A program made the position numbers and the translations under genes. The notes below the pieces were generated by a model. That model was not told the origin of the DNA, ran no database searches, and saw only the letters and a program-made list of their open reading frames with translations. Below, one piece after another: positions 1 through 5,619 of a DNA stretch of 6,415 bases; position 1 is the first letter of the stretch; every line of letters starts with the position of its first letter. Origin of the DNA: DASUBN01 sp036263155 (GTDB lineage: Bacteria > Pseudomonadota > Gammaproteobacteria > Natronospirales > REEB76); the NCBI GenBank assembly GCA_036263155.1, contig DATAHN010000124.1, forward strand, positions 1-6,415, in the 5' to 3' direction.

Positions 1-70
1 TTCAGTACGTGAGGACTCCGAGCTGCCCCGCAACGAAGCCATGCCAAGCGCAGTAGCTTCTATTGAGGGC

Positions 71-832
71 CTAGGAAATCTCGCGCCATTCCAAGCCGTA
101 CTCCTGGTCTGCTATCCCTACCCACTCCTCATCGCAATCCATCGCCTCGGCAAGCGCCATCCTGGCCAGTTCAGGCTTGTTGTTCTTCTCGGACAGGTGC
201 GCCGCCACCAGATGCTGCAGCCATTGCTTGTCGAGGGCGCGCAAGAGGTCCGCCGCCTGGGCGTTGCTGAGATGCCCCAAGGGGCCCCCTACCCGCTGCT
301 TCAGGGATGGCGGATAGGGCCCGTCTTCCAGCATGTCCCGGTCGTGGTTGCACTCCAGCAGCAAGGCTGCGCAACCGCTGAACATGCGCTTGATGTGGGG
401 CGTCACGCTACCTACATCCGTGAGCAGGCCGAAGCGGTGGGCGCCGCCGTCGAACAGGAACTGCACCGGCTCGCGTGCGTCGTGAGGTACCGTCACCGGC
501 GTGACTTCGATCTCGCCGATGACGAGCTTGGCGTGGCTGTCGAAGGGCTCGGCCGCGGCGAAGCCGAGCTTGAGGCAGGCCTGGCGGGTGCCGGCGGTGC
601 AGCGTACCGGGATGCCGTGGCGCGCGGCGAAGCGCATCACGCCGGAGGCGTGGTCGCTGTGCTCGTGGGTCACCAGGATCGCCGCCAGGGATGCGGGCTC
701 GACGCCGCAGCGGGCCAGGCGCAACTCGGTCTCGGCGATGGAGAAGCCGCAGTCCACCATGAGGATGGTGTCTCCGGCCTGGATGAGGGTGGCGTTACCA
801 CGGCTGCCGCTGCCCAGTGAGGCGAAGCGCAC
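71..832 (-). CDS. MBL-fold metallo-hydrolase, WalJ/YycJ-like
   Basis: The 253-residue protein belongs to the metallo-beta-lactamase superfamily and most resembles the WalJ/YycJ-PhnP-like branch of probable phosphodiesterases or nucleases; the substrate is not known from sequence. Visible motifs are an N-terminal SLGSGSRGN (5-13), the metal-binding THEHSDH (55-61), a PHDA histidine (H117), TDVG with the bridging aspartate (D139), an ECNHD segment (160-164), GHLSN (H187) and AHLSEKNN (H212). All expected dinuclear metal ligands are therefore present and the enzyme looks intact and cytosolic, with no signal peptide. The start codon is GTG at 832; it sits 3 nt after the stop of the upstream DUF1820 gene, so translation is probably coupled and the ribosome site lies inside the end of that gene. 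The stop is TAG at 71-73. No terminator is visible in the 70 bases that follow. Family assignment is firm; the precise substrate is not. Confidence 0.93.
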   Translation of the reverse strand: MRFASLGSGSRGNATLIQAGDTILMVDCGFSIAETELRLARCGVEPASLAAILVTHEHSDHASGVMRFAARHGIPVRCTAGTRQACLKLGFAAAEPFDSHAKLVIGEIEVTPVTVPHDAREPVQFLFDGGAHRFGLLTDVGSVTPHIKRMFSGCAALLLECNHDRDMLEDGPYPPSLKQRVGGPLGHLSNAQAADLLRALDKQWLQHLVAAHLSEKNNKPELARMALAEAMDCDEEWVGIADQEYGLEWREIS

Positions 833-835
833 GCC

Positions 836-1165
836 TTATTTCTTTCCCGGGGTGTAGAGGGGTACCGGGAACGGCGTGACGTTGGTGCCACCTTCCACCG
901 CCGTGATCTTGGCGGTGCCCTCGCGGGCCACCTCATCGATACGCACCACCGAGTGCATGGGGATGTAGCTCTTCTTCACGCCCTCGAACTCGGTCTTGAG
1001 GCGCTCCTCACCCGGATCCACCACCACCCCGCCGCGCTCGCCGAACACCAACTGCTCGATCTCGATGAAGCCCCAGAAGCCTTCCTGGCTCACTTTACGG
1101 GCATAGACCTCATAGAGCTTGCCCTGGCTCATGAAGATGACTTTGTAGATGTGGCGTGGGGGCAT
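836..1165 (-). CDS. DUF1820 family protein
   Basis: A 109-residue protein beginning MPPRHIYKVIF, matching my recollection of the DUF1820 family, small soluble proteins of unknown function found mainly in Gammaproteobacteria. The middle carries GFWGFIEIEQLVFGE and the C-terminal half carries SYIPMHSVVRIDEV, with a basic tail ending at TAA (836-838). There is no signal peptide, membrane segment or cysteine motif. The reading frame stays open upstream to a TTG at 1204, but neither that TTG nor the ATG at 1165 has a good Shine-Dalgarno sequence. I chose the ATG because the family begins close to the HIYKV segment. It is the first gene of a two-gene unit with the MBL hydrolase, which suggests a shared but unidentified role. 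The family call is good; the function is unknown. Confidence 0.85.
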   Translation of the reverse strand: MPPRHIYKVIFMSQGKLYEVYARKVSQEGFWGFIEIEQLVFGERGGVVVDPGEERLKTEFEGVKKSYIPMHSVVRIDEVAREGTAKITAVEGGTNVTPFPVPLYTPGKK

Positions 1166-1193
1166 GGCGTGGACACCGTGGATTCTGCCGCGA

Positions 1194-1222
1194 ATTTTAC
1201 CCAAGAGCCCGGGAAGCCGCCA
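1194..1222 (-). promoter_or_regulatory. Weak candidate promoter for the DUF1820-MBL unit
   Basis: On the minus strand a TAAAAT hexamer (plus positions 1194-1199) lies 28 nt ahead of the DUF1820 start, a reasonable -10. The hexamer 17 nt upstream of it (1217-1222) reads TGGCGG and is a poor -35. The gap between the DUF1820 start and the divergent tRNA promoter is short, so the promoter must be near here, but the match is weak. Confidence 0.25.
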
Positions 1223-1230
1223 TGAGAAGG

Positions 1231-1259
1231 CTGCCCAAACCCGGCAAGTCCTGTAAAAT
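1231..1259 (+). promoter_or_regulatory. Candidate promoter of the tRNA-Ser gene
   Basis: A TAAAAT -10 hexamer (1254-1259) stands 11 nt before the mature tRNA, with a weak -35 CTGCCC (1231-1236) at 17-nt spacing. The stretch after the -10 (cgcgcctc) is GC-rich, the kind of discriminator known to make stable-RNA promoters sensitive to the stringent response. Hexamers are seen directly; promoter activity is inferred from position. Confidence 0.5.
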
Positions 1260-1270
1260 ACGCGCCTCTT

Positions 1271-1362
1271 GGAGAGGTACCGAAGCGGTCACAACGGCAC
1301 CGACTCGAAATCGGTTGGGGGCTAAACGCCCCACGTGGGTTCGAATCCCACCCTCTCCGCCA
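1271..1362 (+). tRNA. tRNA-Ser(CGA)
   Basis: Complete 92-nt class II tRNA with the 3' CCA encoded (1360-1362). The acceptor stem pairs GGAGAGG (1271-1277) with CCTCTCC (1352-1358), followed by discriminator G (1359), usual for serine tRNAs. The D stem is CCG/CGG (1280-1282 with 1295-1297). The anticodon stem is ACCGA/TCGGT, with loop CTCGAAA and anticodon CGA at 1306-1308, which reads UCG codons. A long variable arm (about 1316-1334) with a GGGG/CCCC stem confirms the serine type. The T arm is GTGGG, loop TTCGAAT, CCCAC (1335-1351). All stems pair fully, so the gene looks functional. It is a single-gene unit with its own promoter and terminator. Confidence 0.98.
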
Positions 1363-1376
1363 ATCCAAACGCAAAG

Positions 1377-1400
1377 ACCCCCTTCCTCAAGGGGGTTTTT
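1377..1400 (+). terminator. Rho-independent terminator of tRNA-Ser
   Basis: An 8-bp perfect stem, ACCCCCTT (1377-1384) with AAGGGGGT (1389-1396), closes a CCTC tetraloop and is followed by TTTT (1397-1400). It begins 14 nt after the tRNA. It also lies just beyond the end of the convergent tadA gene, where the minus-strand copy is followed by a shorter T-rich stretch, so it may serve both directions; the plus direction is clearly the stronger. Confidence 0.88.
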
Positions 1401-1405
1401 CCATT

Positions 1406-1858
1406 TCAACGCCGGCGACTGAAGAAATCCCTCAGCAGACTCCCGCACTCATCCGCCAGCACGCCGCCCGTGACTTCGAGGCGGTGGTTGAGCGCGTCGC
1501 TGCGCGCGAGGTCGAACACCGAGCCGGCGGCGCCGGTCTTGGGATCGGCGGCACCGTACACGAGGCGCGCCACCCGCGCGTGGACCATGGCGCCGGCGCA
1601 CATGGCGCAGGGCTCCAGCGTCACGTAGAGGGTGGTGCCGGTGAGCCGGTAGTTCCCCGCCATGCGGGCGGCGTTGCGCAACGCCATCACCTCCGCATGG
1701 GCGGTGGGGTCATGGGCGCCGATGGGCTGGTTCCAGCCGGAGCCGAGCAGTACCCCCTCTTTCACCACCAACGCGCCCACCGGCACCTCGCCCGCGGCTT
1801 CCGCCTGGTAGGCGAGCAGCAATGCCTCGCGCATCCACTTGTCGTCTTCGGTGCTCAT
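1406..1858 (-). CDS. tadA: tRNA-specific adenosine deaminase TadA
   Basis: A 150-residue zinc-dependent deaminase that in bacteria converts adenosine 34 to inosine in the anticodon wobble position of tRNA-Arg(ACG), an essential cytosolic modification. The catalytic HAE motif has the zinc ligand H54 and the proton-shuttling glutamate E56. The PCAMC motif (83-87) supplies zinc ligands C84 and C87. Other family landmarks are the GEVPVGALVV strand (23-32), the HDPTAHAE stretch, LYVTLEPC (77-84) and a C-terminal LLRDFFSRRR. Length is typical of the family. The frame is open far upstream through the antisense of the neighbouring regulator, so the start has to be inferred: the ATG at 1858 gives the standard N-terminus before DDKWMREAL, with only a weak GGGA upstream; an ATG at 1888 would add ten residues. 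It is convergent with the tRNA-Ser gene and divergent from the LAL regulator, with 180 nt between the two starts. Confidence 0.96.
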   Translation of the reverse strand: MSTEDDKWMREALLLAYQAEAAGEVPVGALVVKEGVLLGSGWNQPIGAHDPTAHAEVMALRNAARMAGNYRLTGTTLYVTLEPCAMCAGAMVHARVARLVYGAADPKTGAAGSVFDLARSDALNHRLEVTGGVLADECGSLLRDFFSRRR

Positions 1859-1940
1859 CCACGCGATCCCGGTCTGCACTGGAGACATCTTAGAGCATGG
1901 GAAGATTGAGCTGGCTCGACCTGCCAGCCGCATGTTCCCG

Positions 1941-1967
1941 CCTGCGTTATAATGTGTCGCACGCAGG
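1941..1967 (+). promoter_or_regulatory. Promoter -10 of the LAL regulator inside a dyad operator
   Basis: A consensus TATAAT (1948-1953) lies about 90 nt ahead of the regulator start, with no recognisable -35 at the usual distance. It is flanked by a perfect 7-bp inverted repeat, CCTGCGT (1941-1947) and ACGCAGG (1961-1967). Half-site centres are 20 bp apart, about two helical turns, so a dimeric regulator could contact both arms on one DNA face while covering the -10 and the expected transcription start. Sequence and symmetry are seen; operator function and autoregulation are inferred. The region lies between divergent tadA and the LAL gene, so either could be affected. Confidence 0.55.
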
Positions 1968-2027
1968 TCACAATACAACAACTGCCTGCCACTGATCGCC
2001 CGGATCGATCGATTGTGGCGTGTGTCC

Positions 2028-2033
2028 AGGTGA
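2028..2033 (+). promoter_or_regulatory. Ribosome binding site that sets the LAL start
   Basis: AGGTGA ends 5 nt before the ATG at 2039. The frame is open from an earlier ATG at 1952, but that codon overlaps the TATAAT hexamer and so precedes any transcript from that promoter. The site therefore favours the ATG at 2039. Confidence 0.75.
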
Positions 2034-2038
2034 CATCC

Positions 2039-4660
2039 ATGCAGTTGCTTGAACGTGAGCCCTATTTCGACATGCTGACCTCCTCGCTCAGCGGCTGCGC
2101 GGCGGGCATAGGACATGTCGTGCTGGTCTCCGGCGAGGCAGGAATCGGCAAGACCTCGCTGCTGCGCGAGTTCGCGGCACGCCATGCCAAGTCGTCGCGG
2201 ATTCTGTGGGGCGGCTGCGAGGCGCTGTTCACTCCACACCCACTGGCGCCGCTCCACGACATCGCCCGCCAGGTGGGCCCGGACTTCGTCACCGCCATCA
2301 GCGCCGCGGCGAACCGTCACGTAGTCTTCAACCTCACGCTGGACCGGTTCGCGCAACTGCCCCCGGGCACGGTGGTGGTGGTCGAGGACGCCCACTGGGC
2401 CGACGAAGCCACGCTTGACCTCATCAAGTTCCTGGGCCGCCGCCTGCAGCGCCTGGCCATGCTGCTGGTCATCAGCTACCGTGACGATGAGGTCAACGAC
2501 AAGCATCCGTTGCGCTCGGTGCTCGGGGATCTGCCGCACAAGTCCGTGACCCGCATCCGCCTGCCTCCCCTCAGCGAGGGTGCGGTCGGTTCCCTGGCCG
2601 AAGCCGCCGGTCGTTCCTCCGCGGGATTGCATGAGCTCACCGGCGGCAACGCGTTCTTCGTAACTGAGGTGCTGGCCACCTCGAGCAGCGACATCCCCGC
2701 CACCGTGCGCGACGCCGCGATGGCGCGTATCGCGCGGCTGCCGGAGGCGGCCCGGCGCATCTCCCACTTGGTCGCGATCGTCCCCGGCAAGGCCGAACGC
2801 TGGCTCATGGATGGCACCGTCAAGCCCGGACGGGATGCGTTGCAGGAGTGCCTGGCGGTGGGCATGGTGGTGCAGCCGGATTACTCCTTGAGCTTCCGTC
2901 ACGAGCTGGCGCGCCGCGCCGTAGAGGACAACATCGCTCCAGCGGAGCGCCAGGAACTGCACGCGTCGGTGCTGGCTGCCCTGCTGGCCCACGGCGCGGA
3001 GAAGGTCGCGGTCGGGCGCCTGGTACACCATGCGGACCAGGCTGGTGACGACGCGGCGGTACTGCGTTTCGCTCCCTCGGCCGCCGAGGATGCCGCAACG
3101 GTGGGCGCGCATCGCGATGCCGCCGCTTACCTCAAGGTGGCGCTGCGCCATGGCGGGTCGCTCACGGGCGAACAGCGCGCGCAGCTGCTCGACCGCTACT
3201 CCTACGAGTGCTATCTCACAGACCAGATCTCCGAGGCGATAGAGGCCCGTAAGGCTGCCCTGGAGCTCTGGCGCAAGCTCGGCGACAGGCTCAAGCAAGG
3301 CGACGACCTGCGCTGGCTCTCCCGTATCACCTGGTATGCGGGCCAGAAGCAGGTGGCGGAAGAGCATGCACGGCAGGCCGTGGCGCTGCTGGAGGCGCTG
3401 CCGCCCGGCCGCGAGCTGGCTATGGCCTACAGCAACTTCGCGCAGCTCTACATGCTGTCATCGGAGATGCAGAAATCCCTGGAATGGGGGCGCAAAGCGC
3501 TGCTCCTTGCCACCGGGCTCGGCGAGACCGAGATACAGATCCATGCCCTCGGCAACGTCGGTGCGGTGAAGTTGCTGGCTGATGGCACTTCCGGGCACGA
3601 GGAGCTGGAACGCTCCATGCTGATGGCGAAGGCGGAAGGCTTCGAGGAACACGCCTCGCGTGCCTATACCAACCTCGGTACCGCTTACCTGCGCACCCGC
3701 AACATGCCCGCGGCCATGCAGTACCTGAACGCCGGCATCGCCTATTGCGAGGAACGGGACCTGGATTCCTGGACGCGCTACATGAAGGCGCAGCGTTCCG
3801 GCGCCCTGCTTGGGCTCGGCCGGTGGGACGAGGCCGCCGATGACGCGGGGTCGGTGCTGCGGCACGCAAACGCGGCGGCCATCATCCGCATACCCGCCCT
3901 GGTGACCCTCGGGCGGCTGCGGGCGCGCCGCGGCGATCCCGACATGGAGACCCCACTCGATGAAGCCTACCGGTTGGCGGTGCCCACCGGCGAGCTGCAG
4001 CGCCTCGGACCGGTGATGGCAGCACGCGCCGAGGCCGCCTGGATGCACGGCGTCACCACCGAGAAACTGCTGGGGGACCTCGCGCACACCTACGAGATGA
4101 GCCTCAGCCTGGCCGATCCCTGGGCCCAGGGTGAACTCGGATTCTGGCTGTGGCGCAACGGCCGGCTGGAGCGAGATCCCCCTGCGAGCGCAGGCGCGCC
4201 TTACCTCAAGCAAATGCGCGGCGATTGGCGCGGCGCCGCCGGAGCTTGGCAGGCGCTGGGCTGGCCCTACGAGCAGGCCATGGCGCTCGCGGACAGCGAT
4301 GAGGAGGCCTCCCTGCGGGAGGCGCTCGCCATCTTCGAGCGCCTGGGGGCGAACCCCATGGCGGCACAGGTGAAGCGCAAGCTGCGCGCCATCGGAGTGC
4401 GGAGCATTCCGCGCGGTGCCCAAGAGCGCACTCGCCACAACCCTGCCGGCATGACCAACCAGGAGCTCAAGGTCCTGATGTTGGTCATGGAGGGTCTGCG
4501 CAACGCCGAGATCGCGCGGCGCCTGTTCCTGTCCGAGAAGACCGTGGGACACCATGTCTCCGCGGTATTGTCCAAGCTTGGGGTCAAATCACGCGGAGAG
4601 GCAGCCGCGGCGGCCGTGAAGCTGGGGGTGGGCGGAGGTCCGCTGGAGCCGGAGGAATAA
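2039..4660 (+). CDS. LAL-type ATPase regulator with C-terminal LuxR HTH
   Basis: An 873-residue transcription regulator of the large ATP-binding LuxR (LAL) type. The N-terminal ATPase has Walker A GEAGIGKT (32-39), Walker B VVVVEDAHWAD (112-122, with D117), a VISYRDDE strand (144-151) and TGGNAFFVTEV (201-211), as in AAA/STAND ATPases. An FRHELARRAVED segment (286-297), common in this family, closes the ATPase module. Residues of about 340-720 form amphipathic helical pairs resembling TPR repeats, probably the signal- or partner-binding part. The C-terminal HTH runs from about 804 to 863 with NAEIARRLFLSEKTV and KLGVKSRGEAA; the usual LTxRE opening reads MTNQE, so the conserved arginine is glutamine here. 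There is no receiver domain, signal peptide or membrane segment. By family analogy it is an ATP-dependent activator switched by a small molecule or protein, which cannot be named. It stands alone, 273 nt upstream of the DUF4242 gene. The start follows the Shine-Dalgarno at 2028-2033. Confidence 0.92.
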   Translation: MQLLEREPYFDMLTSSLSGCAAGIGHVVLVSGEAGIGKTSLLREFAARHAKSSRILWGGCEALFTPHPLAPLHDIARQVGPDFVTAISAAANRHVVFNLTLDRFAQLPPGTVVVVEDAHWADEATLDLIKFLGRRLQRLAMLLVISYRDDEVNDKHPLRSVLGDLPHKSVTRIRLPPLSEGAVGSLAEAAGRSSAGLHELTGGNAFFVTEVLATSSSDIPATVRDAAMARIARLPEAARRISHLVAIVPGKAERWLMDGTVKPGRDALQECLAVGMVVQPDYSLSFRHELARRAVEDNIAPAERQELHASVLAALLAHGAEKVAVGRLVHHADQAGDDAAVLRFAPSAAEDAATVGAHRDAAAYLKVALRHGGSLTGEQRAQLLDRYSYECYLTDQISEAIEARKAALELWRKLGDRLKQGDDLRWLSRITWYAGQKQVAEEHARQAVALLEALPPGRELAMAYSNFAQLYMLSSEMQKSLEWGRKALLLATGLGETEIQIHALGNVGAVKLLADGTSGHEELERSMLMAKAEGFEEHASRAYTNLGTAYLRTRNMPAAMQYLNAGIAYCEERDLDSWTRYMKAQRSGALLGLGRWDEAADDAGSVLRHANAAAIIRIPALVTLGRLRARRGDPDMETPLDEAYRLAVPTGELQRLGPVMAARAEAAWMHGVTTEKLLGDLAHTYEMSLSLADPWAQGELGFWLWRNGRLERDPPASAGAPYLKQMRGDWRGAAGAWQALGWPYEQAMALADSDEEASLREALAIFERLGANPMAAQVKRKLRAIGVRSIPRGAQERTRHNPAGMTNQELKVLMLVMEGLRNAEIARRLFLSEKTVGHHVSAVLSKLGVKSRGEAAAAAVKLGVGGGPLEPEE

Positions 4661-4838
4661 ACCGCTCGCACGGCATGTTCTCCTTTGAGAGACGGGGAAC
4701 AGGGGTGGCCTGCATGCGATTGCTAAACGCGAACCCTACCGGGAGCACCCGGCTTCGCGCCTGGGAAAGGTCGGGAGAGGCGAAGGATGGGCTGAATCGG
4801 CTTCCGGCGAGCCCGCCATCGGCGACTCCGCCGGAGGA
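4661..4838. other. Intergenic stretch with inverted repeats, no gene seen
   Basis: No convincing small gene lies between the LAL stop and control element A. Three short inverted repeats are present: CCGGG/CCCGG (4739-4752, 4-nt loop), a CTTCGC/GCGAAG pairing in about 4753-4786, and TCCGGCG (4803-4809) with CGCCGGA (4829-4835). None is followed by a T run, so no intrinsic terminator for the LAL gene can be assigned. The last repeat ends just before element A and may be part of its control region. Confidence 0.5.
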
Positions 4839-4908
4839 CAATAAATAGGGAAGAATCCCGATGTCCCCCTTGCCCCCCCTCTCTATGCTGCCCAGCGTCG
4901 GAATACCC
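4839..4908 (+). promoter_or_regulatory. Control element A upstream of the DUF4242 gene
   Basis: This stretch is similar to element B (5313-5379). It has an A-rich 18-nt block beginning CAATAAAT and containing GG, then CCCGATGTC (4857-4865), exactly 18 nt of unrelated sequence, TATGCTGCC (4884-4892) and AGCGTCGG (4894-4901), then an AATACC. Block spacing matches element B up to a single-base indel after TATGCTGCC. Block 2 starts 77 nt before the DUF4242 start. TATGCT could be a -10 hexamer, with GATGTC in the -35 position at 18-nt spacing; that fits a non-consensus promoter or a regulator-bound site. A hairpin TCGG/CCGA (4898-4901 with 4907-4910) is unique to this copy. Similarity is seen; promoter or operator function is inferred. 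Confidence 0.55.
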
Positions 4909-4933
4909 GATGGCGCTCTGCAGGAGCCGGTCC

Positions 4934-5209
4934 ATGCCTCGCTACGTGGTGGAGCGCGATTTCGCCTCCGGAGTCCCCATCCCCAACGGCAGCGAGGAAG
5001 GCTCCTCGCTCTGCCGCCTGGTAGTGGAGAACAACGCCAGCGACAACGTGACCTGGGTGCACTCCTACGTGAGCCGCGACAAGAAGAAGAGCTTCGACAT
5101 CTACGATGCTCCCACCCCCGAAGCGATCCGCCGCGTCGCAATCAAGAACAGCCTGCCTGTGAACCATATCACCGAGGTGATGGTGTTGGACCCGTATTTT
5201 TACCGTTGA
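4934..5209 (+). CDS. DUF4242 protein, SCO4226-like (possible nickel binding)
   Basis: A 91-residue protein of the DUF4242 family, recognised from the N-terminal MPRYVVERDF, the central VTWVHSYVS (39-47), the IYDAPTPEAIRR stretch (56-67) and the C-terminal VNHITEVMVLDPYFY. Family members have a small ferredoxin-like fold; one, Streptomyces SCO4226, is described as nickel-binding, but that property cannot be assumed here. H43 and H78 and several acidic residues are possible ligands; the single cysteine is C27. It is soluble with no signal peptide. The start is fixed by AGGAG (4922-4926), 7 nt before the ATG; an earlier in-frame ATG at 4910 lies upstream of that site and would add eight residues. 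The gene is flanked by control element A and its own terminator, making a one-gene unit. Its role beside a thiol methyltransferase is unknown. Confidence 0.88.
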   Translation: MPRYVVERDFASGVPIPNGSEEGSSLCRLVVENNASDNVTWVHSYVSRDKKKSFDIYDAPTPEAIRRVAIKNSLPVNHITEVMVLDPYFYR

Positions 5210-5229
5210 CCGCGATACCGGGGTCGGCG

Positions 5230-5272
5230 CGCCATGGCGGGATCACACTCCTCTCCGCCATGGCGTCTTTTT
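5230..5272 (+). terminator. Terminator after the DUF4242 gene
   Basis: A perfect 11-bp stem, CGCCATGGCGG (5230-5240) with CCGCCATGGCG (5255-5265), encloses a 14-nt loop and is followed by TCTTTTT (5266-5272). It begins 20 nt after the DUF4242 stop. The stem core is the same as in the terminator at 6366-6404. Confidence 0.88.
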
Positions 5273-5287
5273 ATGGTGGCTTTCTGG

Positions 5288-5311
5288 GCCGCCACATCCC
5301 GGCCCGGCGGC
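5288..5311. repeat. GC-rich inverted repeat before control element B
   Basis: GCCGCC (5288-5293) and GGCGGC (5306-5311) form a perfect 6-bp inverted repeat with a 12-nt spacer, ending just before the A-rich block of element B. Element A likewise has an inverted repeat (TCCGGCG/CGCCGGA) just upstream, though sequence and spacing differ. Short GC-rich repeats are common by chance in such DNA. Confidence 0.3.
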
Positions 5312-5312
5312 A

Positions 5313-5379
5313 CAAAAAATGGGTATTTCTCCCGATGTCGGGCCGGCAGGCCGGCCCTAAGCTGCCAGCGTCGGTATCC
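5313..5379 (+). promoter_or_regulatory. Control element B upstream of the orf61-mddA unit
   Basis: Second copy of the element at 4839-4908: an A-rich 18-nt block starting CAAAAAAT, then CCCGATGTC (5331-5339), 18 nt, TAAGCTGCC (5358-5366), AGCGTCGG (5367-5374), TATCC. Block 2 starts 73 nt before the next start codon, against 77 in copy A. TAAGCT is in a -10 position. In this copy the 18-nt spacer is a near-perfect palindrome, GGGCCGGC-AG-GCCGGCCC (5340-5357), and CCCGATGTCGGG (5331-5342) is a dyad as well, so it could form a strong hairpin in RNA or be a REP-like insertion. Because a terminator precedes it, a promoter is needed here for the two genes downstream. Confidence 0.55.
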
Positions 5380-5403
5380 AATGCCAGGACAGGAGAGATA
5401 CGC

Positions 5404-5589
5404 ATGCACCTCAAGCTGTCAGATGCCGGTCTCGACACCGCAATCCAGGCTTCCCCCGACGATGAGCAGACCGAGATTTGCTGCCGCGTGGTGGAAGGCG
5501 GACATGCCGGGGAACTGCTCTGGCTATATCCGTATGCCAAGGCAGGGAACGGGGCGGTATGCAGTTTTTTCGCCCGGCTGATTGATTGA
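5404..5589 (+). CDS. Hypothetical 61-residue protein
   Basis: I do not recognise this protein. It runs MHLKLSDAGLDTA to FFARLID and is slightly acidic, with an acidic patch (SPDDEQTE, 17-24), a CC pair (C26, C27), one further cysteine (C53) and a C-terminal half rich in aromatics (LLWLYPY, 38-44; SFF, 54-56). No membrane segment or signal peptide is evident. Support for it being real: a strong ribosome site AGGAGA (5391-5396) 7 nt before the ATG, control element B upstream, and mddA starting 30 nt after its stop. The frame is open upstream to 4861, but that part crosses the DUF4242 gene in another frame and lacks a start with a ribosome site. Third-position GC is a little lower than in the neighbours. 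It could be a small accessory to the methyltransferase or an unrelated passenger. Confidence 0.65.
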   Translation: MHLKLSDAGLDTAIQASPDDEQTEICCRVVEGGHAGELLWLYPYAKAGNGAVCSFFARLID

Positions 5590-5619
5590 AAACCCGACTA
5601 CAACGAGTGGAGTAATCCC

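Noticed and set aside
1..42. Minus-strand ATG at 42 open to the window edge (14 codons)
   Set aside because: It could be the start of the next gene after the MBL hydrolase, but there is no ribosome site and too little sequence to judge.
41..820. 259-codon plus-strand open frame at the left end
   Set aside because: Antisense to the MBL hydrolase, whose metal-binding motifs are intact; no family resemblance in the plus-strand frame.
1166..1204. Upstream TTG start for the DUF1820 gene
   Set aside because: No ribosome site, and it overlaps the candidate -10; the family N-terminus fits the ATG at 1165.
1129..1448. Small frames over the tRNA giving GGEGGIRTHVG- and GWDSNPRG-like peptides
   Set aside because: These are familiar artefacts of translating the antisense strand of a serine tRNA; the locus is explained by the tRNA itself.
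1406..3367. Long minus-strand open frame extending tadA upstream through the LAL gene
   Set aside because: Only the last 150 codons resemble a protein family. The rest is antisense to the well-supported LAL coding sequence, with low-complexity composition typical of shadow frames in GC-rich DNA.
3458..4555. 365-codon minus-strand open frame inside the LAL gene
   Set aside because: Fully antisense to the LAL gene, rich in His, Gln and Gly with no recognisable domain, no ribosome site; a GC-driven shadow.
4739..4752. CCGGG/CCCGG hairpin as terminator of the LAL gene
   Set aside because: Only 5 bp, no following T run, and nearly 80 nt past the stop.
4861..5403. Upstream extension of the 61-residue gene to a 242-codon frame
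   Set aside because: The extension begins inside control element A and crosses the DUF4242 gene in another frame; the strong ribosome site at 5391-5396 supports the short form.
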